Origin: Arachidicoccus sp.
GTDB lineage: Bacteria; Bacteroidota; Bacteroidia; Chitinophagales; Chitinophagaceae
Assembly: GCA_028283605.1 (NCBI GenBank)
Contig: JAPWKH010000008.1
Span: forward strand, 62,001 to 126,000
DNA length: 64,000 nt
Direction: 5' to 3'
Each line of letters starts with the position of its first letter. Positions within the stretch are counted from its first letter, which is position 1. Below, one piece after another: positions 1 through 10,151 of the stretch. The notes below the pieces were generated by a model. It was given only the letters and a program-made list of their open reading frames with translations. It ran no database searches and was not told the DNA's origin. Made by a program: the position numbers and the translations under genes.

Positions 1-1113
1 ATAAAGTCATTGGTGGTACAAGGTGCTCAGGTAATAGGCGCGCCGCCGGTGCAATCGCCGGGTTTAAGTGGTTATCCCCGCTGTGACCAGGAGGTAAAAA
101 CGGCTTCGTTAAGTATATGGAAAACATTAACGGAACCCAAGCATCAATCCACGGTCAAATATGGAAACGGATGCGTGGTCTGGGGTGGGGGTCTTCATAT
201 ACCGGAGAAAGAACTATACCCCAATTACGATGCAATAGCCGCATGGTTACATTCCCAGGAAATCCCGGAAGATTTTCATTCATCCGGGGATATACGTTAT
301 ATACACCGGACATTACAGGAGGGTGATATTTATTTCATTGCCAATAAAACAGACAAAAAAATATCGGAGACAATTAGTTTCCGTTCTGTAAAAGGAGCAC
401 CGCAATTGTGGGATCCTATCAATGGAGATACCAGAAATTTGCCTGTTTTTGATACCAAGGATGGGTGTACAAATATTCCTGTAAGTCTGGATGCCTACGA
501 AAGTTATTTTGTCATTTTCACCAACGAAGGTGCATCTGTAGGGACTATAGGTGGACAAGGCAACTTCCCTGAAAAAAGGGCTGTAAAAAGTATCTCCGGT
601 TCCTGGAATGTTTCTTTCGATACCCGATGGGGCGGACCGGACAATATAACGTTTGACAATTTATATGACTGGACTGCAAGTCAGGATTCAGGTGTCAAAT
701 ATTATTCAGGAATCGCCGTGTACGATAAAGTTTTTGACATGGAGCACTATCAGGGAACAAAGAATTACATTTTAGATTTAGGGAATGTAAAGAATATAGC
801 ATGCGTCAGACTCAATGGAAAGGACTTTGGAGTCGTTTGGGCATACCCCTGGCAAAAAAACATTACATCTGCGCTGAAAAAAGGTCGAAATCATTTGGAA
901 ATCAGCGTGGCTAATTTATGGGTGAACCGGTTGATCGGGGATGAGGCCATGCCGTGGGACGGACCTGTCAACAAGCAATGGCCGGAATGGCTTTTGAATG
1001 GTGAACCCCGTCCTAGCAAAAGATATACGTTTGTTACCAATAATCCAGTCAATAAAAATACGCCCTTGTCGCCAAGTGGTTTATTGGGGCCGGTGAGAAT
1101 ATTGGAAGAATAA
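1..1113 (+). CDS. GH106-type alpha-L-rhamnosidase, C-terminal part (cut by window edge)
   Basis: The frame is open from base 1, so the gene starts upstream and only about the last 370 residues are visible. They match the C-terminal half of the 1,072-aa GH106-like protein at 6084-9302: the stretch YIHRTLQEGDIYFIANK, then QLWDPINGDTRNLPVF, then a terminal galactose-binding-like domain with LDLGNVKNIACVRLNGKDFG, NLWVNRLIGDEAMPWDG and SGLLGPVRILEE. GH106 enzymes release L-rhamnose from plant polysaccharides such as rhamnogalacturonan, usually in the periplasm of Bacteroidetes. It is the first member of a tandem array with the copies at 1913 and 6084. The catalytic domain is outside the window, so activity cannot be judged. 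No stop or frameshift interrupts the visible part. Confidence 0.85.
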   Translation: MKSLVVQGAQVIGAPPVQSPGLSGYPRCDQEVKTASLSIWKTLTEPKHQSTVKYGNGCVVWGGGLHIPEKELYPNYDAIAAWLHSQEIPEDFHSSGDIRYIHRTLQEGDIYFIANKTDKKISETISFRSVKGAPQLWDPINGDTRNLPVFDTKDGCTNIPVSLDAYESYFVIFTNEGASVGTIGGQGNFPEKRAVKSISGSWNVSFDTRWGGPDNITFDNLYDWTASQDSGVKYYSGIAVYDKVFDMEHYQGTKNYILDLGNVKNIACVRLNGKDFGVVWAYPWQKNITSALKKGRNHLEISVANLWVNRLIGDEAMPWDGPVNKQWPEWLLNGEPRPSKRYTFVTNNPVNKNTPLSPSGLLGPVRILEE

Positions 1114-1444
1114 GGCTGATATCGAAGCTGTATAGTCTTTTGATAAAATATATATAGAATTCTACATTCAGTCGAAATGACGTCTCATTTTTAGCATTCT
1201 CTACAAAAACGTCGTCAGTTAACTTCGTTGGGCTTACGGTTCGAAGGAGGCATGCTTGAGAAATATCAATCATTTTCATGGGGAATAAAAGATTAAATAG
1301 CCTCATCGTTAAAAGTGTCAAAAACTATAAGCTTTATGTCAATCTGTTAGAAGTCGAAAATCAATAATGTGATAATTTCAACATTTTAAAGTTTTCTTAT
1401 GTAGAAATGAATTTTATTTATTGAGGATGAGGGCTATAATGTTC

Positions 1445-1849
1445 GTAATTGACTGTAACAGGTATTTTTTGGGCATGGTGACTTACAAGACGGCATTTAG
1501 TATTGATTGAATGCAACGAAATAATATAACTGGATTTGAGGAAATGTGCAAGACCTTGTTTCGGTAGAAGTGAATGAAATTCCGCTCTGTGGGCTATGAG
1601 TATCCCCTTTTCAGTCAGACATTGCCGTTGCGGTGATATCAGAAAAGAATGTACTAAAGATTGGCGTAACCAATTTGTGAGCCAACCGACTGATAGGTGA
1701 CGGGCAACCGGAATAAAGCCATGGACATACGAAGACAAATAACATTAAAATTAATGCAAAAAGTTCCGAGAAACAGCTCTGGAAATGCAAGATTATTGGA
1801 CACGGTTAAAATAATGTCGGAGGAAATTGTTGATGGAAAATTCAGGTAA
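1445..1849 (+). pseudogene. Ancient relic of a GH106 C-terminal domain
   Basis: No long ORF exists here, but in-order translation recovers the GH106 C-terminal domain: RYFLGMVTYKTAFSID, then GNVQDLVSVEVNEIPL, then CGL*VSPF, then VLKIGVTNL*ANRLIGDGQPE*, then a final LLDTVKIM. Each piece aligns without gaps to the intact gene at 6084 (KYFSGKVIYQTTFHID, GNVQDLATVELNGKNLG, VLWTAPF, ILKIGVTNLWMNRLVGD, GLLGPVKII). At DNA level the run ACTGGATTT(G)AGGAAATGT matches the active gene apart from one inserted base. At least four stops and one frameshift are present, and both tryptophan codons of the domain are now TGA. Nothing upstream of this domain is recognisable. This is the most decayed member of the array. 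Confidence 0.8.
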
Positions 1850-1912
1850 GTAGAGATGATCTTTTATATAAAGTTCAATCGTATGTGAGAAATAACTAAA
1901 TAGCGTATAGAG

Positions 1913-4900
1913 ATGAAAAAAATATTTTATGGATGGGTTATCATTGCTTTGGCCTCCCTTTTAATATCGTTAAATTGTACTGCTCAAAGAGGTGAGTTGG
2001 CTGCCGTAGAATCGGGTTTTATAGAAGTACCGGATAGTATTCGCGTGGGATGCTATTGGTATTGGATTTCGGATAATATTTCAAAAGAGGGTGTTGTTAA
2101 AGATTTATATGCCATGAAAAAGGCAGGTATTACACGTGCATATATTGGTAATATCGGCCTTGACGAAATTCCCTATGGGAAGGTAAGGATATTCAGTCCT
2201 GAATGGTAGGATATTTTACATACTGCTTTAAAGACGGCTTCTGAATTGAATATAGAAATCGGGATTTTCAATAGCCCCGGTTGGAGTCAGTCCGGAAGAC
2301 CGTGGATAAAACCCTCTCAAAGTATGCGCTATCTAGCATCTGTCGATACTGTAATTGAAGGCAATCAAGATATTAAGTGGAAGTTACCTGCTATGCCTGA
2401 CTCTTCGCAATTGGTGAAAATCCTGGCCTATCCGACTGCAAAAGAGCTTTACAGTATAAGTTTTGATTTAAAAGGATATAATAACAAATCTGATACTATC
2501 TGGACAAACGCTGAATTGCAAGCAGAAGTTGACGGTAACTTTAAAACTATACGGAAGTTTGAAATAGACAGGACTAAATATCAGAAGCTGGTTGGGTTTA
2601 CTCCTTACGCCCCTGTAGAATTGTCACTGCCCGGGATTCGATCTTCACAATTCAGATTGATTTTAGAAAAACCTATTCAATTTCATGGGAATGCTGACGC
2701 TATTATAAAACTTTCTTCCAATCAAATCGTAGAGCGGTATCCGGAGCAATCGCTCGCAAAAATGTTTCAACATCCCCAACCTATGTGGAATTCATACATG
2801 TGGCCGCGGCTTGAGTGGTCGCATGAAAAGTCCGGTGATGTAATTAGTGCTAAAGATGTTAAATCTTTAACTTCGTATTTGACTGCTGACAGTGTTATAA
2901 ATTGGAAAGTGCCGGAAGGTCATTGGACCTTTTCAACGTTTTTTATGAATCCTACCGGAACGACTAATAATCCGGCTACGCCGGATGCGACTGGATTAGA
3001 GGTTGATAAAATGAGCAAAAAAACATTTGGGAGAGCATTTTAATGCATTTATAGGAGAAATATTAAGAAAAATCCCTAAAAAAGATAGAAAAAGTTTTAA
3101 GATTTCTGTTCTGGACAGTTATGAAACGGGGGGCAAAACTGGACGGATAGCATGATGGAAATATTTAAACGTACCTATGGTTATAGCCCCATTCCATATC
3201 TGCCTGTTCTTCATGGCGTTGTTGTGGAAAACGAGGATATGTCTTCGCGTTTCCTTTGGGATATAAGAAGGTTGGTTGCAGATCGGATTGCTAAAGACTA
3301 TGTAGGCGGACTGACGGAAATCAGCCATAAGCATGGGCTGACCACATGGTTGGAAAATTACGGACATTGGGGTTTCCCGCCGAATTTTTACAATATGGCG
3401 GGCAATCAGATGAGGTTGGCGGGGAATTCTGGTCCGCCGGGGATTTGTGAGAGATTGAAAATCGTGCGGCTTCTTCAAGTGCTCACATTTATGGTAAAAA
3501 ACGCGTTTGGGCAGAATCATTTACAAGTCGGGGACCCAATTTTACGCATTATCCTTTAGAATCTAAGCAACGTCTTGACAGATTTTTCACGGAAGGTATA
3601 AATGCTACAATATTTCATGTTTATATCCATCAGCCTTATGAAGAAAAGACACCGGGCATGAGTGCCTGGTTTGGGAATGATTTTCAGAGAAAAAATACTT
3701 GGTTTGATCAGCTTGATGAGTTTACCGGTTATGGATGTTGCAGCAGGGAACGTATATTGCCGATGTGGCGTATTTTATAGGGGAAGATGTTCCGAAAATG
3801 ACTGGAGTTGAAAGTCCTGTTTTACCGTTCGGATATTCGTTTGACTACATTAATGCAGAGGTATTATTACAGAAAGCAAAAGTCGAAAATGGATTACTGA
3901 TACTGCCCGGAGGTATGAAGTATAGGTTATTGGTTCTTCCAGATCAAAAATCTATGCGGCCTGAATTATTAAAAAAAATATCCGGGTTTGTTAAAGATGG
4001 TCTTGCGATTTACGGTAATCCTCCCGCTTATTCTCCGAGTTTAAGCGACTATCCTCACGCAGATAAAGAGGTGTATTCTTTAGGCAAAAAGATGTTTGCC
4101 TCGGATAAATTCGGGAAAGGCAATGTTTATAAACGAGGAGAGTCTTTAAAGAATGTTCTTCAAGATTTGGGTGTTGAGCCAGATTTTTACACAACAACGG
4201 ATTCTGTTCTTTTTATTCATCGTTCATTAAATGATGGGGATATTTATTTTCTGTCCAACCAGTCATCAAAGAAGGTAAATCTTGAAGGGTCTTTTAGAGT
4301 TAATAAAGATTTGAGACCGGAACTGTGGAATGCCGTAACAGGAGAGATAAGGATTCTTCCAAATTTCAAACAGTTGAGTAATCGTACAGTTGTTCCATTG
4401 CAGTTAGACAGCAACGGCAGTGCCTTTATTGTTTTTCGCCAAAGCCAGAGAGAAGCTGTGACTGATTCAAATTATCCTGAAAAAGAAAATGTGCTTTTGC
4501 TTAATTCTGCATGAAGATTGAGATTTCAAAAAGATAGAAGAGGTCCGATAGATGAAGTAAAATGGGATAGATTAATTGATTGGAAAGATTCTCCCAATGA
4601 CAGCATTAAATATTTTTCAGACGAGGCTACATATGTGAAGGATTTTAGTATTGACAATATACCGAAAGGAGAGCTATATCTTGATTTAGGAAAAGTCATG
4701 GTTATGGCAAAAGTAAAATTAAACGGAAAAGATGTTGGCGGCGTATGGACTACTCCCTATCGCCTTAATATAACAAAATCTTTAAAAGCTGGAAAAAATG
4801 AGCTGGAAATAACGGTGGTAAACAATTGGAGAAATCGTCTTATCGGTGATCAGAAAATGGCTCCTGCTGAGCGTAAAACATGGACCACGGTCAATCCTTG

Positions 4901-5015
4901 GAAGGCAGATTCTCCGCTTCAGTCTTCCGGTTTGTTAGGACCTGTGGAAATTATTAATATTAAATTTTATAGATATGCATTTAGAGCGCATGTAGGTATA
5001 ATTAATTATCGCTGA
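1913..5015 (+). pseudogene. GH106-type alpha-L-rhamnosidase pseudogene, near full length
   Basis: It begins with a good signal peptide (MKKIFYGWVIIALASLLISL) and carries GH106 landmarks along about 1,030 codons: DSIRVGCYWYWISDN, IGIFNSPGWSQSG, the barrel piece YGYSPIPYLPVLHG, NATIFHVYIHQPYEEKTPG, MLQQGTYIADVAYFIGEDVP, and the terminal LNGKDVGGVWTTPYRLNI and SSGLLGPVEI. The reading frame is broken by an in-frame TAG at 2207-2209, frame changes near 3036, 3130 (a run of six G), 3450 and 3730, and an in-frame TGA at 4512-4514. The residues around the TGA are also shortened compared with the copy at 6084. Six independent lesions make sequencing error an unlikely explanation. Sequence between lesions is well preserved, so inactivation looks recent relative to the relic at 1445. 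Confidence 0.9.
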
Positions 5016-5966
5016 ACTAATAATATTAGTAATTTTATAGCTAAATATATTATTATTTTTACAGGAATGAATATTATAGAATTTACCAATCGCTTTCAAA
5101 GTAATTATGATTGCTTTGAATATTTAGTTCATCAAAAGTGGCCTAAAGGTTTTATATGCATTCGTTGTGGAAATACCGAAAGTATCAAAGGCCATACTTG
5201 GCATCCATCATCGTCGTTGCAAAAGGTGTATGTATGATGAAAATGTATTAGCTAGCCAACACCGTATTTCATGGGACAAAGATGCCGCTGTTGGAAGCCT
5301 TTCATATGTTGTTTCGTTTGACGACAAAAAAGAAAGGCATGTCAAGCATCGAACTGGGCAAGGAAGTAGGCATTCAACAAAAAACAGCATGGCTGTTCAA
5401 AAGATGAGTATAACAAATGATGAAAGAAGATAATGAGGATGATATTGACGCAAATGCAGATGCAGATGAGTTTTTGATCGGAGGTTATGACAGCGGGGAA
5501 AAAGGCAGAAGCCTTTCGGATAAACAGGCGGTACTGATTGTGGCAGAAAAGTTGGATGACGGAAGAATCGGTAAAATCGGATTGAGACATATTGAAAATT
5601 TCGAAGCAGAAACCTTGAAATACGCACTTAAAGAAATGACTAAACCGAGCGTTCAATTGACAACAGATTCTTACAGTTCATACAAATCCTTACAGAGCGA
5701 AATGAACCTAAAACTTGTCAAATCAGAGAAAGGTAAAACGATGGAACAATTGCATATACAAATCATGTTGTTCAAAAATTGGCTCAGGGGAATACATCAC
5801 AAATGCTCTCCCGAACATTTACATGCTTATCTCAAAGAATATGTTTTCAGGTTCAACAAACGCAATAAAACAAAATATCTTTTTCATGAAACAATCAAAA
5901 GAATGATGAACGAATTTCCCCATCCTTACAATTATATAATAAATCATTGCGGCTGTTATGCCTAAT
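4992..5966 (+). mobile_element. Probable limits of a decayed IS1595-type insertion sequence
   Basis: The transposase remnant at 5067-5965 is bracketed by GTAGGTATAA at 4992 and its near inverse TTATGCCTAA ending at 5966 (8 of 9 bases match as inverted ends over TAGGTATAA/TAGGCATAA). I could not find a clean 8-bp target duplication outside these ends. The limits are therefore a proposal. The left end lies inside the last codons of the GH106 pseudogene, whose tail after GPVEIINIKF looks non-native, consistent with insertion into its 3' end. Confidence 0.4.
5067..5965 (+). pseudogene. IS1595 family (ISXO2-like) transposase, broken
   Basis: The N-terminal zinc-ribbon part reads from ATG 5067 (FTNRFQSNYDCFEYLVHQKW, then CIRCGNTESIKGHTWH) to a stop at 5235-5237. 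The next segment, in another frame, reads MPLLEAFHMLFRLTTKKKGM and IELGKEVGIQQKTAWLFKR before a TGA. The final segment (5417-5965) carries the DDE-type core: LIGGYD, the second Asp in TTDSYSSYKSL, and NWLRGIHHKCSPEHLHAYL followed by YVFRFNKR, typical of ISXO2-like enzymes. At least two frame breaks and missing sequence between segments two and three make it non-functional. Confidence 0.85.
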
Positions 5967-6083
5967 TCTAAAAATATTAAAAGATTTTTTGCCTTTAATA
6001 AATGATAAACTTACAAATGTATAAACCAGACAGGAAAGAAATCTCTTAAAAAAATTACGTCAATCAGATAAAGCATAAATCTG

Positions 6084-9000
6084 ATGATTAGCATAAACAA
6101 AGATTATCAATATAATTATAAAACAGCCCAGCAAATGTTTAATAAAAAAAAATATAAATCATATACATCTCTTTTAAAAGGAGCTTTTGTATTGATATTA
6201 TTATCAAATTATTCTTTGTCTTTTTCTCAGTTAAACAAAAAAATATTAGCCACAGATTATACTGTTTCTTATAATTCATTAAAAGCCGGATTCTTAAATC
6301 CGCCCAATGAATCACGGCTGCGATGTTATTGGTGGTGGTTGAATAGTATGGTTACGAAGGAATCTATTACAAGGGATTTGAAACAGATGAAGGCGAAAGG
6401 CTATGGCGGTGCTTCAATAGTTGATGCAGGAAATTCCTATTCTACCTTGACAACGAAGCTAAAAGCAGGTCCTGTATTTATGAGTCCGCAATGGATGGAA
6501 TTGTACAAACATGCCGTAAAGGAAGCGCAACGTTTAGATATAGAATTAAGCGTAAATGTTCAAAGCGGATGGAATCCTGGTGGACCTTCCATCACACCCG
6601 AATATGCTTTAAAAAAAATAGTTACAGCCGATACAACTATTACCGGCGGAAAATTAATCAGAATGAATCTTCCGATTCCCGACACCGATTTAATGTACCG
6701 CGATATTGTTATTCAAGCTATTCCGAAACCCGATAAAGATCTGCCGATAAAAGACAAAGCCATTACCAACTGGTCGGAAAAATCATTTAACAGAGAGTTG
6801 GGTTGGAGTGGCATTTATCCGCTATACAAATTAAGGGACGGATTTTTTGACTCTACTCCGGTTAATATAGTTCAAAGAAAAAACATCATAAATCTCAATC
6901 AATATTTTGACGGAAAAACATTAAAATGGAATGCTCCTCCGGGAGATTGGATTATCACACGATACGGATGGACTTGTACGGGAGTAACAACATCAACAAC
7001 AAGCGACGGCTGGGGAGGTTTATCTTTAGATCATATAAATCCTGATGCCTTCAAGCTGTTCAGCAATACAGTTATTATACCTCTTATTAAAGCGGCGCAA
7101 TCGGTGGGAAACAGTATACACTTTTTACAAACCGATAGTTGGGAAATGGGAAATATAAGCTGGACGCAAAATTTCCTGAACGACTTTAAACAAATGAGAG
7201 GATATGACATGATGCCCTATTTACCTGTACTTGCCGGCAGGGTTGTAGGCAGTCAGGAAATCTCGAATAGATTTTTATACGACTTCAGAAAGACGATAGG
7301 AGAATGTGTGCAGAAATATCACTATCAGCTTTTTGCTGATCTTGCCCATCAATACGGATTAGGAATACATCCCGAATCGGGCGGTCCGCATTCCGCGCCG
7401 GTGGATGCTTTAAAAGTTATGGGAGTAAGCGATTTTCCGCAAGGTGAGTTTTGGGCAATGTCCAACACGCACCGCGTGAATGATGCAGACAGGCTGTCGA
7501 TAATGCAGTCTGCCTGTGTAGCACATACAAACGGTAAAAGATTCGTTGCAGCAGAAGGTCCGACCAGCATTGGTCCGCATTGGCAGGAATCTCCTTTTGA
7601 GTTAAAGAACAATATAGACAGGGTTTTTTGTTCGGGTGTGAACCGCATTGTATGGCATACGTTTACTTCCTCTCCGAAAGAATTCGGCATTCCCGGCAAT
7701 GAATATTTTGCAGGTACACATCTCAATCCGAACGTTACCTGGTGGAATGATGCAGGGGCTTTTATCAGCTATCTGGATCGTTGCAGTTTTATGTTGCAGC
7801 AAGGGCTTTTTACGGCTGACGTTCTTTATTATTATGGGGATGATGTTCCCAATTTTGTTTTTTTAAAAGAAGAATTTCCAGAATTAAAATTCGGTTACAA
7901 CTGGGACAAATGTTCTTCTGAAATTCTTGATAAAATAGTTGTCAAAAACGGCAAATTGGTGTTACCTGATGGCATGTCCTACAGGATATTGGTATTACCA
8001 CCGGAAAAAACAATCAGTCTGGATGTACTTAAAAGAATCGAGGAATTGGCCAAAGCCGGAGCCATTGTGTACGGACCGAAACCTGAAAGAGCAACAGGTT
8101 TGCTGAATTATCCGGAATGTGATACGGAACTAAAAGCACTAGCTGATACATTGTGGGGAAATATTGACGGAAAAACTATCACGGAAAATAAATACGGCAA
8201 AGGAAAAATTGTTTGGGGCATTGATATTAATAAGCAGTTAAATGACATGAATGTAGCACCCGACTTTTCTTACAGCAGCAATAGTGGCACCGCTAAGCTT
8301 GATTACTTACACAGGCGAACAGAAAGTTCCGATATCTATTTTATCGCTAATAAATTTATGTGGAAGAATTACAGCGATTATACATACAGATACCTGCCAG
8401 AAGAAATGCCTGACCGTCATGAACATGTAAAATGCAGATTCAGGGTAACGGATAAAAAACCGCAACTATGGAATCCGCTAACCGGTGCTATTTCGGATAT
8501 CGTAAACTATAGAATAGAATCAGGACAAACTATTATACCATTGTATTTACAGCCCGGACAATCCGTTTTTATTGTATTTAACGGAGAGATAAAAAAAGCA
8601 GATCAAATTGTATCCATCGCTAAAAACGGGAACCAGATAATATCTTCGGAAAAACCTGTTGACACTTCTTCCATGCCGCCAATTGAATTGCAAAAGAACA
8701 ATTCTTCGTTGCAGGCAACTATTTACAAACCCGGAAAATATACATTAACGAACGCCTACGGAAAGCATGCTGTGGTTGAATCGCAGAAGCCTCTATATAC
8801 ACAGCAAATTTCCGGCCCGTGGAAATTGAAATTTGAAGGACCAAATCAAAACGTATCCGATACAAATATTAATCAATTGAAATCATGGACAGATTTCAGC
8901 AATTCCGATATAAAATATTTTTCCGGTAAAGTTATTTATCAAACTACTTTTCATATTGATAAAATAGAACAAAGAAAGTACATACTGGATTTAGGAAATG

Positions 9001-9302
9001 TACAAGACCTTGCAACCGTTGAATTAAACGGAAAGAATTTAGGGGTTTTATGGACAGCGCCTTTCAGCATAGATGTTTCTTCTGCTATAAAACCTGGCAA
9101 TAATATTTTGAAAATAGGCGTAACAAATTTGTGGATGAACAGATTAGTCGGAGACAGCAAATTGGAAAAAAGCAAGAGGCATACACACACGGATGTAATA
9201 AAATTTGATGTGCCGGATTCGGAAAAGTATCTTAGAAGGTCAGGCTTGTTGGGACCGGTAAAAATAATAGGTGCGCCAATTTTGGGCATGAAATTTAAAT
9301 AG
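6084..9302 (+). CDS. GH106-type alpha-L-rhamnosidase, intact
   Basis: This 1,072-aa secreted glycoside hydrolase is predicted to remove L-rhamnose from plant cell-wall glycans. A hydrophobic stretch at about residues 32-48 (GAFVLILLSNYSLSFSQ) is a signal peptide. The ATG at 6135 (residue 18) would give a more usual signal length and may be the true start. GH106 landmarks follow in order: SRLRCYWWWLNSMVTKE, VNVQSGWNPGGPSITP, FLQTDSWEMG, YDMMPYLPVLAGRVVG, HPESGGPHSAP, AAEGPTSIGPHW and MLQQGLFTADVLYYYGDDVP. The protein ends with a jelly-roll-like domain (LDLGNVQDLATVELNGKNLG to SGLLGPVKII). It is the only intact member of a tandem array with pseudogenes on its left. The catalytic glutamates were not assigned individually. 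Confidence 0.92.
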   Translation: MISINKDYQYNYKTAQQMFNKKKYKSYTSLLKGAFVLILLSNYSLSFSQLNKKILATDYTVSYNSLKAGFLNPPNESRLRCYWWWLNSMVTKESITRDLKQMKAKGYGGASIVDAGNSYSTLTTKLKAGPVFMSPQWMELYKHAVKEAQRLDIELSVNVQSGWNPGGPSITPEYALKKIVTADTTITGGKLIRMNLPIPDTDLMYRDIVIQAIPKPDKDLPIKDKAITNWSEKSFNRELGWSGIYPLYKLRDGFFDSTPVNIVQRKNIINLNQYFDGKTLKWNAPPGDWIITRYGWTCTGVTTSTTSDGWGGLSLDHINPDAFKLFSNTVIIPLIKAAQSVGNSIHFLQTDSWEMGNISWTQNFLNDFKQMRGYDMMPYLPVLAGRVVGSQEISNRFLYDFRKTIGECVQKYHYQLFADLAHQYGLGIHPESGGPHSAPVDALKVMGVSDFPQGEFWAMSNTHRVNDADRLSIMQSACVAHTNGKRFVAAEGPTSIGPHWQESPFELKNNIDRVFCSGVNRIVWHTFTSSPKEFGIPGNEYFAGTHLNPNVTWWNDAGAFISYLDRCSFMLQQGLFTADVLYYYGDDVPNFVFLKEEFPELKFGYNWDKCSSEILDKIVVKNGKLVLPDGMSYRILVLPPEKTISLDVLKRIEELAKAGAIVYGPKPERATGLLNYPECDTELKALADTLWGNIDGKTITENKYGKGKIVWGIDINKQLNDMNVAPDFSYSSNSGTAKLDYLHRRTESSDIYFIANKFMWKNYSDYTYRYLPEEMPDRHEHVKCRFRVTDKKPQLWNPLTGAISDIVNYRIESGQTIIPLYLQPGQSVFIVFNGEIKKADQIVSIAKNGNQIISSEKPVDTSSMPPIELQKNNSSLQATIYKPGKYTLTNAYGKHAVVESQKPLYTQQISGPWKLKFEGPNQNVSDTNINQLKSWTDFSNSDIKYFSGKVIYQTTFHIDKIEQRKYILDLGNVQDLATVELNGKNLGVLWTAPFSIDVSSAIKPGNNILKIGVTNLWMNRLVGDSKLEKSKRHTHTDVIKFDVPDSEKYLRRSGLLGPVKIIGAPILGMKFK

Positions 9303-9343
9303 AAGATGGGTCAAAATAAAATCATTTGTGACTTCACAAACTG

Positions 9344-9661
9344 AAGTTTATCTTTACCTACACAGTAAGACATTTAGAAAATGAATATCATAATGTGCTT
9401 TTTGAAGCAGGTGCTGCCGACAACCTCAATGTTTCGCCAAATTATTTGAGTGGTTTACTGAAAGTGCTGACAGGACAAAGTACGCAGCAACACTTACACG
9501 ATAAATTGATTGAGAAAGCGAAAGAAAAATTATCTACGACAGACCTTTCAGTCAGCGAAATTGCTTATGAATTAGGGTTTTAACATCCGCAATCGTTCAG
9601 CAAACTTTTCAAGACCAAGGCAAACATTTCGCCTCTAAAGTTCAGAAAATCGTTTAACTGA
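9344..9661 (+). pseudogene. AraC-family regulator, C-terminal HTH remnant
   Basis: Only the DNA-binding domain remains. The frame reads TVRHLENEYHNVLFEAGAAD, then LNVSPNYLSGLLKVLTGQST, then LSTTDLSVSEIAYELGF, hits TAA at 9581-9583 where related proteins have Glu, and continues in the same frame as HPQSFSKLFKTKANISPLKF to a natural stop at 9659-9661. The two helix-turn-helix motifs of an AraC/XylS C-terminal domain are therefore complete except for the stop. The ligand-binding half is absent. It runs head-on into the truncated MBL-fold gene on the opposite strand, with which it overlaps. Confidence 0.8.
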
Positions 9662-10083
9662 AAGAAAGCCCAGCACCCAACTTCGGGAGATTGCCCCTTC
9701 ATTTTTTGCAGGGCTGTTGGGTTTACTTCCAAATTTTCAAGCTCTTCAATCCCTACTTGAACTGTTGCCTGTGGAAAATCCGGAAGCCCTCCAATATAGT
9801 CGTTGTCCAAATGCGAAATAATACAGTCTGTAACATTTCTCGGGTCTAAACCTAAATTTTCAATCTGTCGTATTGCTGTGTTTTTCTCATCGAAATGATA
9901 GCCTACCACATCAATAAACTCTTTCCCAATTCTTTCTTCCGGATTTTGGGTGTCTAAAAGCCCGATACCTATATCAACCAACACAAGATTATCCTTTGTC
10001 TCCAACAATAAACAATGTCCAATAGCCCTGCTGCCGACAGGAGATTGGATTTCAACGCAATTGAGATGATGTACCTTTACCAT
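9580..10083 (-). pseudogene. MBL-fold metallohydrolase, 3'-truncated
   Basis: The N-terminal 140 or so residues look like an MBL-fold hydrolase of the AHL-lactonase-like type: IGHCLLLETKDNLVLVDIGI, then FDEKNTAIRQIENLGLDPRN, then the metal motif region CIISHLDNDYIGGLPDFPQA. The family motif is HxxxDH; here it reads HLDNDY, so one metal-binding His is Tyr. The family is normally about 250-280 aa, but this one stops at 167 because its last 25 or so codons are antisense to the AraC remnant at 9344-9661. It is therefore a gene fragment joined to foreign sequence at about 9655-9665. Its 5' neighbour, an AraC regulator in the same orientation, is the usual kind of partner. Confidence 0.7.
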
Positions 10084-10151
10084 AATGTATAACGGTTCTG
10101 AGATACAAAGAACGGAACAACGGATAACAAAAAATAGAACGGTAGCGACAT

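Noticed and set aside
1913-5015. Five separate short genes
   Set aside because: All pieces are colinear with one 1,072-aa GH106 protein and join at stops and frame changes, so it is one pseudogene.
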